Shown here in pieces: positions 22,994-32,258 of a stretch of DNA of 42,835 nucleotides (positions within the stretch are counted from its first letter, which is position 1; every line of letters begins with the position of its first letter). Both the position numbers and the translations under genes were made by a program. The stretch spans positions 1 to 42,835 of the forward strand of contig JAFRPG010000007.1 in assembly GCA_017429265.1 (NCBI GenBank), written 5' to 3'. Under the pieces are notes generated by a model. It was not told the DNA's origin, made no database searches, and saw only the letters and a list, made by a program, of their open reading frames with translations. This stretch comes from Clostridia bacterium (GTDB lineage Bacteria; Bacillota; Clostridia; Christensenellales; Aristaeellaceae).

Positions 22994-23592
22994 GGACAGC
23001 GGTGCTGGTCTCCGGCGGCGGGACCAATCTCCAGGCCATCCTCGACGCGAAGCGCGGCGGCCGGATCCCCCACGCGGAGATCGCCCTGGTCATCGCCTCC
23101 AATCCCTCGGCTTACGCCCTGCAGCGGGCGGAGCAGGCCGGCGTCCCCGGCACCGTGGTGCAGAAGGCGAAGGACGAGGCCGTCGAGGCCTACGGCGAGC
23201 GCCTGCTGGCCGTCCTGCGGGAAAACCGCATCGACCTGTGCGTCCTCGCGGGCTTCCTGACCATCCTGCCCGAGAACGTGATCCGGGCCTATGACCACCG
23301 GATCCTGAACATCCACCCGAGCCTGATCCCGTCCTTCTGCGGCAAGGGCTTCTACGGCCTGCGCGTCCACGAGGCTGCCCTGGCCCGGGGCGTGAAGCTG
23401 ACCGGTGCGACCGTCCACTTTGTCAACGAGATCCCCGACGGCGGCGACATCATCGCGCAGAAGGCGGTGGCCGTGCAGCCGGGGGATACGCCCGGGATCC
23501 TGCAGCGCCGGGTGATGGAGGAGGCCGAGTGGCTGCTCCTGCCCGCCGCCCTGGAGGATGTGGCGAGAACGATCGAGAACGGAGGAAACTGA
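22987..23592 (+). CDS. purN: Phosphoribosylglycinamide formyltransferase PurN
   Basis: A 201-residue transferase moving a formyl group from 10-formyl-tetrahydrofolate to GAR. VLVSGGGTNLQAI, the Asn-x-His catalytic stretch ILNIHPSLIPSF and the Asp of DGGDIIAQ are in place. I chose GTG 22987, inside the end of purM (7-base overlap), with AAGGAAG seven bases upstream; this gives the usual start just before the first beta strand. Confidence 0.95.
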   Translation: MLRTAVLVSGGGTNLQAILDAKRGGRIPHAEIALVIASNPSAYALQRAEQAGVPGTVVQKAKDEAVEAYGERLLAVLRENRIDLCVLAGFLTILPENVIRAYDHRILNIHPSLIPSFCGKGFYGLRVHEAALARGVKLTGATVHFVNEIPDGGDIIAQKAVAVQPGDTPGILQRRVMEEAEWLLLPAALEDVARTIENGGN

Positions 23593-23594
23593 CT

Positions 23595-24317
23595 ATGAAG
23601 ACGGAGAATCTCAACGACCTGCTCCGCGGCAATACCTATCCGGGCCGCGGCATTGTCCTCGGACGCACCGCGGACGGCAAGCGCGCCGCCATCGCCTACT
23701 TCATCATGGGCCGCAGCGTGAACAGCCGCAACCGCGTCTTCGTCTCCCAGCCCGACGGCGGGATCATCACGAAGGCCTTCGACGAGAGCAAGATGGTGGA
23801 TCCGTCCCTGATCATCTACGCGCCCGTGCGCGTGCCGCGGACAGGGCTGTGGATCGTGACCAACGGCGACCAGACCGACACCGTGCGCGACTTCCTCGCG
23901 GAGGGGAAGACCTTTGAGGAGGCCCTGCGCACCCGCACCTTCGAGCCCGATCCGCCGAACTGGACGCCCCGCATCAGCGGCCTGGTCGAGATCGCGGACG
24001 GCACGCTCAGCTACAGGCTGTCCATCCTGAAGAGCGACAACGGCAACGGGGAGAGCGCCCAGCGCTTCTTCTGGGAGTATCCGCAGCCCGCGGCGGGGGA
24101 GGGACACTTCCTCCACACCTACCGCTGCGACGGGAACCCGATCCCCTCCTTCGAGGGCGAGCCGGAGCCGGTCGTCATCGGAGACGACTTTGATACCTTC
24201 ACCCGCGAGACCTGGGAGAGCCTGAACCCCGACAACAAGGTCTCCCTGTTCACGGCCTTCCTGAACATCGAAACCGGCGAGGCCGAGCGCACCGCCATCG
24301 TCAACAAGCACGAGTGA
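23595..24317 (+). CDS. purO: PurO-type IMP cyclohydrolase
   Basis: A 240-residue protein matching the IMP cyclohydrolase family first known as archaeal PurO: GNTYPGRGIVLGRTADGK near the start, a YFIMGRSVNSRNRVF segment and a GDQTDTV loop. It closes FAICAR to IMP, the last step of the pathway. It shares no fold with the N-terminal domain of bacterial PurH. The start has GGAGGAAA upstream and lies two bases after purN. The next gene is an AICAR transformylase without its own cyclohydrolase domain, so the two together replace PurH. Family call from remembered motifs, fairly confident because context demands this activity. Confidence 0.82.
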   Translation: MKTENLNDLLRGNTYPGRGIVLGRTADGKRAAIAYFIMGRSVNSRNRVFVSQPDGGIITKAFDESKMVDPSLIIYAPVRVPRTGLWIVTNGDQTDTVRDFLAEGKTFEEALRTRTFEPDPPNWTPRISGLVEIADGTLSYRLSILKSDNGNGESAQRFFWEYPQPAAGEGHFLHTYRCDGNPIPSFEGEPEPVVIGDDFDTFTRETWESLNPDNKVSLFTAFLNIETGEAERTAIVNKHE

Positions 24318-24334
24318 GTGAGGAGGAACGCACC

Positions 24335-25516
24335 ATGGCCAACGAGATCGAACTGAAGTACGGCTGCAACCCCAACCAGAAGCCCGCGCGGATCTTTGTG
24401 GAAAACGGCGAACTGCCCGTGACCGTCCTCAACGGCAAGCCCGGCTACATCAACTTCCTCGACGCCCTGAACGGCTGGCAGCTGGTCCGCGAGCTGAAGC
24501 AGGCCACGGGGCTGCCCGCGGCGGCCTCCTTCAAGCATGTGAGCCCGGCCGGCGCGGCGGTGGGCCTGCCCCTGAGCGACACCCTGAAGCAGATCTACTT
24601 CATCCCCGAAAACGCGGGTGAACTGAGCCCCCTGGCCTGCGCCTATGCCCGGGCCCGCGGTGCGGACCGCATGTCCTCCTTCGGCGACTGGATCTCCCTG
24701 AGCGACGTGTGCGACAAGGCGACCGCCCTGCTGATCAAGCCCGAGGTCTCCGACGGCATCATCGCCCCCGGCTATACCGACGAGGCGCTGGAGATCCTCA
24801 AGTCCAAGCGCAAGGGCGGCTACAACATCGTGCGGATCGACCCGGACTACGTGCCCGCGGCGCTGGAGCGCAAGCAGGTCTTCGGCGTGACCTTTGAGCA
24901 GGGCCGCAACGACAGCCCCATCGACGCGGGCTGCCTGCAGGAGATCGTCACGAAGAACAGGGATCTGCCCGAGGCCGCGAAGCGCGACCTGCTGATCGCC
25001 CTGATCACCCTCAAGTACACCCAGTCCAACTCGGTCTGCTACGTCAAGGACGGCCAGGCCATCGGCGTGGGTGCCGGCCAGCAGAGCCGCATCCACTGCA
25101 CGCGCCTCGCAGGCCAGAAGGCCGACAACTGGCTCATGCGCCAGCATCCCCAGGTCCTGGCCCTGCCCTTCCTGCCCACCATCGGCCGCCCCGACCGCGA
25201 CAACACGATCGACGTGTACATCTCCGACGAATCCGACGAGGTGCTGGCCGAGGGCCGCTGGCAGCGCTACTTCACCGAGCAGCCCGACCCGCTGACGAAG
25301 GAACAGAAGCGCGCCTGGCTCGACCGCCAGAGCGGGGTCGCCCTCGGCAGCGACGCCTTCTTCCCCTTCGGCGACAACATCGAGCGGGCGCATCGCTCCG
25401 GCGTGACCTACGTCGCCCAGCCCGGCGGCTCGATCCGTGACCAGAACGTGATCGACACCTGCGACGAGTACGGCATGGTGATGTGCTTCACCCACCAGCG
25501 CCTGTTCCATCATTGA
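24335..25516 (+). CDS. Stand-alone AICAR formyltransferase
   Basis: A 393-residue enzyme equivalent to the C-terminal, transformylase half of PurH, converting AICAR to FAICAR with 10-formyl-tetrahydrofolate. It begins at once with ELKYGCNPNQKPA, then has FKHVSPAGAA (catalytic Lys-His), KYTQSNSVCY, GAGQQSRIHC and SDAFFPFGDNIE. The roughly 190-residue MGS-like cyclohydrolase domain of PurH is absent; ring closure is supplied by the preceding gene. Start 24335 has AGGAGG eight bases upstream. This clostridial-type form is shorter than PurH. Confidence 0.92.
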   Translation: MANEIELKYGCNPNQKPARIFVENGELPVTVLNGKPGYINFLDALNGWQLVRELKQATGLPAAASFKHVSPAGAAVGLPLSDTLKQIYFIPENAGELSPLACAYARARGADRMSSFGDWISLSDVCDKATALLIKPEVSDGIIAPGYTDEALEILKSKRKGGYNIVRIDPDYVPAALERKQVFGVTFEQGRNDSPIDAGCLQEIVTKNRDLPEAAKRDLLIALITLKYTQSNSVCYVKDGQAIGVGAGQQSRIHCTRLAGQKADNWLMRQHPQVLALPFLPTIGRPDRDNTIDVYISDESDEVLAEGRWQRYFTEQPDPLTKEQKRAWLDRQSGVALGSDAFFPFGDNIERAHRSGVTYVAQPGGSIRDQNVIDTCDEYGMVMCFTHQRLFHH

Positions 25517-25559
25517 GCATCCTGCGCCGCGGGCGGCGGACAGGGATCGGAGGTTTGAC

Positions 25560-26858
25560 ATGAACATCCTCATCATCGGCGGCGGCGGGCGCGAGCACGC
25601 CATCGCGTCGAAGATCGCGGAAAACCCGCGGGTGGAAAAGATCTGGGCGGCTCCCGGCAACGGCGGGATGGCGTCCTTCTGCGAGCTGGTGCCCCTCAAG
25701 GCGACGGACGTCGAAGGCGTCGTGCGCTTCTGCGGGGAGCACCGGGTGGATTATGCCGTCGTCGCCCAGGACGATCCGCTGTGCCTCGGCATGGTGGACG
25801 CGCTGGCGGAGATCGGCGTCCCGGCCTTCGGCCCGCGGAAGAACGCCGCGGAGATCGAGGGCAGCAAGGTCTTCGCCAAGGATCTCATGCGGCGCTACGG
25901 CATCCCCACGGCGCGCTATCGCACCTTCAATGACTACGAAGCCGCCTGCGCCTGGGTGCGGACGGACGCGCCCTGCCCCATGGTGGTCAAGGCCGACGGC
26001 CTGGCCCTCGGCAAGGGTGTGCTGATCTGCGAAACCCGGGAGGAAGCCCTCGAAGCCCTGCGCCTGATGATGGTGGACGCGAAGTTCGGCGCGTCGGGCA
26101 GCAGCGTGGTGATCGAGGAGTTCCTGACCGGTCCGGAGGTCAGCGTGCTGTCCTTCACCGACGGCGAGACGATCGTGCCCATGGTCTCCTCCATGGACCA
26201 CAAGCGCGCCCTCGACGGGGATGAGGGCCTCAACACCGGCGGCATGGGCACCGTGGCTCCGAACCCGGCCTGGACGCCGGAGGTGGCCGAGCGCGCGATG
26301 CGGGAGATCTTCCTGCCCACCGTCGCCGCCATGAACGCCGAGGGGCGCACCTTCCGCGGCTGCCTCTATTTCGGCCTGATGGTGACGGCGGACGGCCCGA
26401 AGGTCATCGAGTACAACTGCCGCTTCGGCGACCCGGAGACCCAGGTGGTCCTGCCCCTGATGAAGAGCGATCTCCTCACCGTGATGCAGGCGACCACGAA
26501 CGGCACGCTGGCGCAGACGCCGGTCGAATTCGACGGCGGAGCGGCCTGCTGCGTGGTGCTCGCCTCGGGCGGCTACCCGGTGAAGTATCGGAGCGGCTAC
26601 CCGATCAGCGGCATCGCGGAGGCGGAGAAGACCGCGCAGGTCTTCCACGCGGGCACGCGGCGCGAGGCGGACGGCACGGTGGTGACCGCCGGCGGCCGCG
26701 TCCTCGGCGTGACGGCGACGGCTCCGACCCTTCGGGAAGCCATCGACCGGGCCTATGAGGCGGCCGGGAAGATCCGGTTCACGGATGTGCATATGCGGCA
26801 CGACATCGGGCAGCGGGCCCTGAACGTGCTGCGCGAGGGAGCGGAGGGGAAAGAATGA
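25560..26858 (+). CDS. purD: Phosphoribosylamine-glycine ligase PurD (GAR synthetase)
   Basis: A 432-residue ATP-grasp ligase joining glycine to phosphoribosylamine. GGGGREHAI at the start, the ATP-binding VVKADGLALGKGV, GPEVSVLSFTDG and YNCRFGDPETQ are all present. The segment AQDDPL replaces the more common GPEAPL, as in other clostridial PurD. CGGAGG precedes the ATG. It overlaps purL by four bases (ATGA). Confidence 0.97.
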   Translation: MNILIIGGGGREHAIASKIAENPRVEKIWAAPGNGGMASFCELVPLKATDVEGVVRFCGEHRVDYAVVAQDDPLCLGMVDALAEIGVPAFGPRKNAAEIEGSKVFAKDLMRRYGIPTARYRTFNDYEAACAWVRTDAPCPMVVKADGLALGKGVLICETREEALEALRLMMVDAKFGASGSSVVIEEFLTGPEVSVLSFTDGETIVPMVSSMDHKRALDGDEGLNTGGMGTVAPNPAWTPEVAERAMREIFLPTVAAMNAEGRTFRGCLYFGLMVTADGPKVIEYNCRFGDPETQVVLPLMKSDLLTVMQATTNGTLAQTPVEFDGGAACCVVLASGGYPVKYRSGYPISGIAEAEKTAQVFHAGTRREADGTVVTAGGRVLGVTATAPTLREAIDRAYEAAGKIRFTDVHMRHDIGQRALNVLREGAEGKE

Positions 26859-29800
26859 GCGTCAGACGCATCTATGTCGAAAAGCGGCCGGAGTATGCCG
26901 TGGAGGCAAAGCAGCTGCTCTACGAGATCCGGCACATCCTGCTGATCAAATCCGTCACCGGCCTTCGGCTCCTCAACCGCTACGACACCGAGGGCATCGG
27001 GGACGAGCTGTACCGCCGCTGCCTGCCGGTGGTCTACTCCGAGCCCCAGCTCGACCTGACCTGCGAGACCCTGCCGGCGCACGACGGCTGCGTGTTCGCC
27101 GTGGAATACCTGCCCGGCCAGTTCGACCAGCGCGCGGCCTCCTGCGAAGAGTGCATCCAGCTGGTGGGCCAGTGCGAGCGCCCGATCGTGCGCACGGCCC
27201 GGGTCTACTTCCTCGAGGGGAACCCCACGGAGGAGGAGATCGCGCGGATCAAAAAGCACGTGATCAACCCGGTGGAGGCCCGGGAGGCGTCCCTCGCGGA
27301 GAAGGAAACCCTGCGCGAGACGTATGAAACCCCGGACACCGTGGAAACCCTGACCGGCTTCCGCGCCCTGACGGCGGAGCAGATCGGCGACTTCGTGAGC
27401 CGCTACGGCCTGGCCATGGATGCCGACGACCTGGAATTCTGCCGCGCCTACTTTGATAAGGAAGGCCGCGATCCCACCATCACCGAGATCCGCATGATCG
27501 ATACCTACTGGTCCGATCACTGCCGCCACACCACCTTCCTGACCACCATCGACGGCGCGGAGATCCGCAAGCCGCAGGTGGAGGCCGCCTTCCGGCGCTA
27601 TCTCGCCGCGCGGGAGGAGGTCTACGGGGAGAAGGCCGCGGCCCGGCCCATGAACCTGATGGACATCGCCACCATCGGCGCGAAGACCCTGCGCAAGCGC
27701 GGCCTGACGCCCAACATCGACATCAGCGACGAGATCAACGCCTGCTCCATCCGCATCGACGTGGATGTGGACGGGGTGAAGGAACCCTGGCTGCTGATGT
27801 TCAAGAACGAGACCCACAACCATCCCACGGAGATCGAGCCCTTCGGCGGCGCGGCCACCTGCATCGGCGGCGCGATCCGCGACCCGCTCTCCGGACGCAC
27901 CTATGTCTACCAGGCCATGCGCGTCACCGGCGCGGCGGATCCGCTGGTCCCGGTGGCGGAGACGATCCCCGGCAAGCTGCCCCAGCGCAAGCTGGTGACG
28001 ACGGCGGCCGCGGGCTATTCCTCCTACGGCAACCAGATCGGCCTGGCGACCGGACTGGTGGACGAGATCTACCATCCCGGCTACGCGGCCAAGCGCCTCG
28101 AGATCGGCGCGGTGGTCGGCGCGGCCCCGCTGAAGAACGTGCGCCGCGAAGCCCCCGCCCCGGGCGACCGGATCGTGCTGCTCGGCGGCCGCACCGGACG
28201 CGACGGCATCGGCGGAGCGACCGGCTCCTCCAAGTCCCACAAGCGGTCCTCCATCGAGACCTGCGGGGCCGAGGTGCAGAAGGGCAACGCGCCCACCGAG
28301 CGCAAGCTCCAGCGCCTCTTCCGCGACGGCGAGGTCACCCGGCTGATCAAGCGCTGCAACGATTTCGGCGCGGGCGGCGTCTCCGTGGCGATCGGCGAGC
28401 TGGCGGACGGCCTGATGATCCGCCTGGACGATGTGCCCCGCAAGTATGAGGGCCTGGACGGCACCGAACTGGCCATCTCCGAGAGCCAAGAGCGCATGGC
28501 CGTGGTGCTGGCGCCGGAGGACGTGCCCGCCTTCCTGGAGGCCGCCCGGCGCGAGAACCTCGAGGCCACCGTGGTCGCCGAGGTGACGGAGGAGCCCCGC
28601 CTGCGCATGCAGTGGAAGGGCCATACCATCGTCGACATCTCCCGCGAGTTCCTCAACAGCAACGGCGCGGAGAAGCACACCCGCGTCCTCGTGCCCGACG
28701 ACGGCGTGCAGCCCGTGCGCTTCGGCGGCGCGACCGTGACCGAGAAGCTGGCCGCCATGACGGCGGACCTCAATATCTGCTCCCGCCAGGGTCTGGCGGA
28801 GCGCTTTGACTCCACCATCGGCGCGGCGACCGTGCTGATGCCCTTCGGCGGCGTGAAGATGCTGACCCCGATCCAGACGATGGTGGCCAAGCTGCCCGTC
28901 CTGCACGGACAGACGAACACCGTCTCCGGCATGGCCTACGCCTTCCACCCGGAGATTGAGTCCCAGAGCCCCTACGAAGGCAGCTACCTCGCCGTCGCCG
29001 AAAGCCTGGCCCGGCTGACCGCGGCCGGCTTTGACCGGCGGGATGCCTATCTGACCTTCCAGGAGTATTTCGAGCGCATGTCGGCCGATCCGTCCCGCTG
29101 GGGCAAGCCCTTTGCGGCCCTGCTTGGCGCGCTCGACGCCCAGCTGAACTTCGGCGTCGCGGCCATCGGCGGCAAGGACTCGATGTCCGGCAGCTTCGAG
29201 CAGATGGACGTGCCGCCCACCCTGTGCTCCTTCGCGGTGGCTCCGGGCGACGCGAAGAATGTGATCTCCCCCGAATTCAAGGGGGCCGGTCACCAGATCC
29301 GCCTCGTGGCGGCCGATCCCTTCGACGCTCCGCGGATGATGGAAGCCTGGGACACGGTGCGCGACGGCATCCGCGCCGGGAAGATCGTCTCGGCCTGGGC
29401 GCTGAGCCTGGGCGGCGTGGCCGAGGGCCTGTTCAAGATGGGCGTCGGCAGCGGCATCGGCACCCGCATCGACGAGGACTGGGACGGCGATCTGTTTGCC
29501 CAGCAGTTCGGCGCGATCCTCGCGGAGTGCACGGACGATTTCGAGGGCGGCGTGAAGGTGGGCGATACGCTTGCCGAGTGGGTCATCGAGTACGAGGGCG
29601 ACCGCGTGCAGCTGGCGCCTCTGCAGGAGGCCTGGGAGGGCAGGCTCGACAAGGTTTTCCCCTGGCGCGGACGCACCGGCGAGCCCACCGAGACCTTCAC
29701 CTTCAGTGCTCCGGCCCGCGTGAAGTCCCCCGCGGCCTTCGCGCGTCCGAAAGCCCTGATCCCGGTCTTCCCGGGCACCAACTGCGAGTATGACACGGCC

Positions 29801-30541
29801 CGTGCCATCGAGCGCGCGGGCGGAGAGCCCGAGATCCTCGTGATCAACAGTCTGACCCCGGCCGCGATCTCCGAGAGCATCGAGGCGGCCGCGGCGGCGA
29901 TCCGCCGGAGCCAGATGATCGTGCTCCCCGGCGGCTTCTCCGGCGGCGACGAGCCCGACGGCTCCGCCAAGTTCATCACGGCCTTCTTCCGCAACCCCGC
30001 CGTCCGCGATGCGGTGACGGAGCTGCTCGACGGGCGGAAGGGCCTGATGCTCGGCATCTGCAACGGCTTCCAGGCCCTGATCAAGCTGGGCCTCGTACCC
30101 TTCGGAAAGATCATCGAGACCGACGCCGACTGCCCGACGCTGACCTTCAACGAGATCGGCCGCCACCAGTCCATGGCCGTGCGGACGCGCGTCGCCTCCA
30201 ACCTGAGTCCCTGGCTCAGCCGCTGCAAGGCCGGCGATATCCACACGATCGTTATCAGCCACGGCGAGGGCCGCTTCGTGGGCCCGGAAAAGCTGATCCG
30301 CGAGCTGGCCGCAAAGGGGCAGATCGCCACGCAGTACGTGGATCTCTCCGGCCAGGCCACGATGGACCGCCGCCTGAACCCCAACGCGAGCCTCTTCGCG
30401 GTGGAGGGCATCACCAGCCCCGACGGCCGCGTCCTGGGCAAGATGGGCCACACCGAGCGCAGCGGCCCGGACCTGTACAAGAACATCCCCGGCAACCTAT
30501 ACCAGCCCCTGTTTGAGGGCGGCATGGACTACTTCAGGTAA
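26855..30541 (+). CDS. purL: Phosphoribosylformylglycinamidine synthase, single-chain PurL
   Basis: A 1,228-residue FGAM synthase with synthetase and glutaminase in one chain, the clostridial long type; no separate purS or purQ is needed or seen. The N-terminal part (to about 200) stands in for PurS; TYWSDHCRHTTF and FKNETHNHPTEIEPFGGAATC are the synthetase hallmarks. The C-terminal class I glutaminase begins at FPGTNCEYDTARAI, with nucleophile Cys1069 in LGICNGFQ and His1136 in SHGEGRF. Fused to the operon by a four-base overlap with purD. Confidence 0.96.
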   Translation: MSVRRIYVEKRPEYAVEAKQLLYEIRHILLIKSVTGLRLLNRYDTEGIGDELYRRCLPVVYSEPQLDLTCETLPAHDGCVFAVEYLPGQFDQRAASCEECIQLVGQCERPIVRTARVYFLEGNPTEEEIARIKKHVINPVEAREASLAEKETLRETYETPDTVETLTGFRALTAEQIGDFVSRYGLAMDADDLEFCRAYFDKEGRDPTITEIRMIDTYWSDHCRHTTFLTTIDGAEIRKPQVEAAFRRYLAAREEVYGEKAAARPMNLMDIATIGAKTLRKRGLTPNIDISDEINACSIRIDVDVDGVKEPWLLMFKNETHNHPTEIEPFGGAATCIGGAIRDPLSGRTYVYQAMRVTGAADPLVPVAETIPGKLPQRKLVTTAAAGYSSYGNQIGLATGLVDEIYHPGYAAKRLEIGAVVGAAPLKNVRREAPAPGDRIVLLGGRTGRDGIGGATGSSKSHKRSSIETCGAEVQKGNAPTERKLQRLFRDGEVTRLIKRCNDFGAGGVSVAIGELADGLMIRLDDVPRKYEGLDGTELAISESQERMAVVLAPEDVPAFLEAARRENLEATVVAEVTEEPRLRMQWKGHTIVDISREFLNSNGAEKHTRVLVPDDGVQPVRFGGATVTEKLAAMTADLNICSRQGLAERFDSTIGAATVLMPFGGVKMLTPIQTMVAKLPVLHGQTNTVSGMAYAFHPEIESQSPYEGSYLAVAESLARLTAAGFDRRDAYLTFQEYFERMSADPSRWGKPFAALLGALDAQLNFGVAAIGGKDSMSGSFEQMDVPPTLCSFAVAPGDAKNVISPEFKGAGHQIRLVAADPFDAPRMMEAWDTVRDGIRAGKIVSAWALSLGGVAEGLFKMGVGSGIGTRIDEDWDGDLFAQQFGAILAECTDDFEGGVKVGDTLAEWVIEYEGDRVQLAPLQEAWEGRLDKVFPWRGRTGEPTETFTFSAPARVKSPAAFARPKALIPVFPGTNCEYDTARAIERAGGEPEILVINSLTPAAISESIEAAAAAIRRSQMIVLPGGFSGGDEPDGSAKFITAFFRNPAVRDAVTELLDGRKGLMLGICNGFQALIKLGLVPFGKIIETDADCPTLTFNEIGRHQSMAVRTRVASNLSPWLSRCKAGDIHTIVISHGEGRFVGPEKLIRELAAKGQIATQYVDLSGQATMDRRLNPNASLFAVEGITSPDGRVLGKMGHTERSGPDLYKNIPGNLYQPLFEGGMDYFR

Positions 30542-30614
30542 AACCGGCCCACCCCGCGGCACTCCCTATGAGAACCGGCTGCCGATGCGGAATCTGAAAG
30601 CAGTACTTTACGAT

Positions 30615-30657
30615 TTGACTCGACGGATCCCGGCAGCATGATGCATGGCGGGATCCG
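30615..30657 (+). promoter_or_regulatory. Inverted repeat and possible promoter before purB
   Basis: A perfect 9-bp inverted repeat, CGGATCCCG (30624-30632) and CGGGATCCG (30649-30657), with a 16-base loop and no T-run. It overlaps a weak promoter candidate, TTGACT (30615-30620), 16 bp, CATGAT (30637-30642). It could be an operator giving purB separate control, or an mRNA hairpin in a read-through transcript from purL. The 165-base gap holds nothing else of note. Confidence 0.35.
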
Positions 30658-30706
30658 CCGACCCGCGGCGATCAGCGTCAAAGTCCCTTTCGGGCAGGAG
30701 GTCAGC

Positions 30707-32140
30707 ATGTCCCACGACCGTTACATCAGCCCCTTTTCCACGCGCTACGCGTCGGAGGAGATGCAGTATATCTTTTCCGAGGACAACAAGTTCCGCACCT
30801 GGCGGCGGCTGTGGATCGCCCTCGCGAAGGCCGAGCAGCGCCAGGGTCTGGCCATCACCGACGAGCAGATCGCCGAGATGGAGGCCCACGCGGACGACAT
30901 CAACTATGAGGACGCCCAGCGCCGGGAGCGCGAGGTGCGCCACGACGTGATGAGCCACGTCTATGCCTACGGTCTCCAGTGCCCGAAGGCGGCCGGCATC
31001 ATCCACCTGGGCGCGACATCCTGCTACGTGGGGGACAACGCCGACGTGCTGATCATGCGCGAGGGCCTGCAGATCGTGCGGCGCAAGATCCTCAATGTGA
31101 TGGCCCTGCTGGCGGATTTCGCGGAGAAGTACAGGGCGATGCCCTGCCTCGCCTACACCCACCTCCAGCCCGCCCAGCTGACCACGGTCGGCAAGCGCGC
31201 GACCCTCTGGCTCAACGAGCTGATGATGGACCTCGAGGAAATCGACCACCGGATCGCCACCCTGGCCCTGCTGGGCTCGAAGGGCACCACCGGCACGCAG
31301 GCCAGCTTCGTGGCCCTCTTCGGTGGCGACAGCGCGAAGATCCGCGCCGTGGAGCGGGAGATCGCGGCCTCCCTCGGCTTTGACCGCGTGGTGCCGGTCT
31401 CCGGCCAGACCTATTCCCGCAAGATGGATTACCAGGTGGCCTCGGCCCTCTCCGGCGTGGCGCAGACAGCCTCCAAGTTTGCCTACGACATGCGCCTGCT
31501 CGCCAGCTTCAAGGAGATGGAGGAGCCCTTCGAGCAGCACCAGATCGGCTCCTCGGCCATGCCCTACAAGCGCAATCCGATGCGCTGCGAGCGGATCGAC
31601 GCCCTGGCCCGCTACGTGATGACCGATGCCCTCAACCCCGCGCTGACCACGGCGACACAGCTCTTCGAGCGGACGCTCGACGACAGCGCCAACAAGCGCA
31701 TCGCGATGGCGGAGGCCTTCCTCGGTGTGGACGCCATCCTGAATATCATGATGAACGTGTGCGACGGCCTGGTGGTCTACGGACAGGTGATCCGCCGCCG
31801 GGTGATGGCCGAGCTGCCCTTCATGGCGACGGAGAACATCATGATGGACGCCGTGAAGCGCGGCGGCAACCGGCAGGAGCTGCATGAACGGCTCCGCGTC
31901 CACTCCCAGGCTGCGGCGAAACGGGTCAAGGAGGAGGGCGCGGCCAACGACCTGATCGACCGCGTCTGCGGGGACCCGGCCTTCCAGCTCCGGCGCGAGG
32001 AGATCGAGGCCGTCCTGGAGCCCGAGCGCTACACAGGCCGCAGCGCGGAACAGGTGGAGGAGTATTTAACGCAATTTGTCCGGCCGATCCTGGAGCAAAA
32101 CAAAAAGCTCCTCGGCGAGAAGCAGGAGCTGAAGGTCTGA
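30707..32140 (+). CDS. purB: Adenylosuccinate lyase PurB
   Basis: A 477-residue lyase releasing fumarate from SAICAR and from adenylosuccinate, so acting twice on the road to AMP. The signature SSAMPYKRNPMRCE and the catalytic His regions (GATSCYVGDN, TYTHLQPAQ-type LAYTHLQPAQ) are intact. AGGAGG lies five bases before ATG 30707; in-frame ATGs from 30638 lie inside the inverted repeat and have no such site. It closes the pur cluster and is followed by a terminator. Confidence 0.96.
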   Translation: MSHDRYISPFSTRYASEEMQYIFSEDNKFRTWRRLWIALAKAEQRQGLAITDEQIAEMEAHADDINYEDAQRREREVRHDVMSHVYAYGLQCPKAAGIIHLGATSCYVGDNADVLIMREGLQIVRRKILNVMALLADFAEKYRAMPCLAYTHLQPAQLTTVGKRATLWLNELMMDLEEIDHRIATLALLGSKGTTGTQASFVALFGGDSAKIRAVEREIAASLGFDRVVPVSGQTYSRKMDYQVASALSGVAQTASKFAYDMRLLASFKEMEEPFEQHQIGSSAMPYKRNPMRCERIDALARYVMTDALNPALTTATQLFERTLDDSANKRIAMAEAFLGVDAILNIMMNVCDGLVVYGQVIRRRVMAELPFMATENIMMDAVKRGGNRQELHERLRVHSQAAAKRVKEEGAANDLIDRVCGDPAFQLRREEIEAVLEPERYTGRSAEQVEEYLTQFVRPILEQNKKLLGEKQELKV

Positions 32141-32150
32141 CACCGACGAG

Positions 32151-32179
32151 GCGGCGATCCGTTCCGGGACGCCGCTTTT
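32151..32179 (+). terminator. Terminator after purB
   Basis: GCGGCG (32151-32156) with CGCCGC, continued by TCC/GGA after a bulged A, then TTTT. Ten bases after the purB stop. Confidence 0.75.
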
Positions 32180-32193
32180 CCTGTGCGTACAGC

Positions 32194-32222
32194 TTGAAAT
32201 GCGCGCTGATCTCTGTTATGAT
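32194..32222 (+). promoter_or_regulatory. Promoter of the C39-like peptidase gene
   Basis: TTGAAA (32194-32199), 17 bp, TATGAT (32217-32222). Lies right after the purB terminator and about 37 bases before the start codon. Confidence 0.75.
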
Positions 32223-32258
32223 AGTATCTGCGATGCAAACGGAAAGGAGGCGCTGCGG

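Noticed and set aside
26753..30451. Long minus-strand open frame opposite purL
   Set aside because: Shadow of a clear PurL gene; composition low in usual amino acid balance (rich in His, Arg, Gly, Ala) and no family motif.
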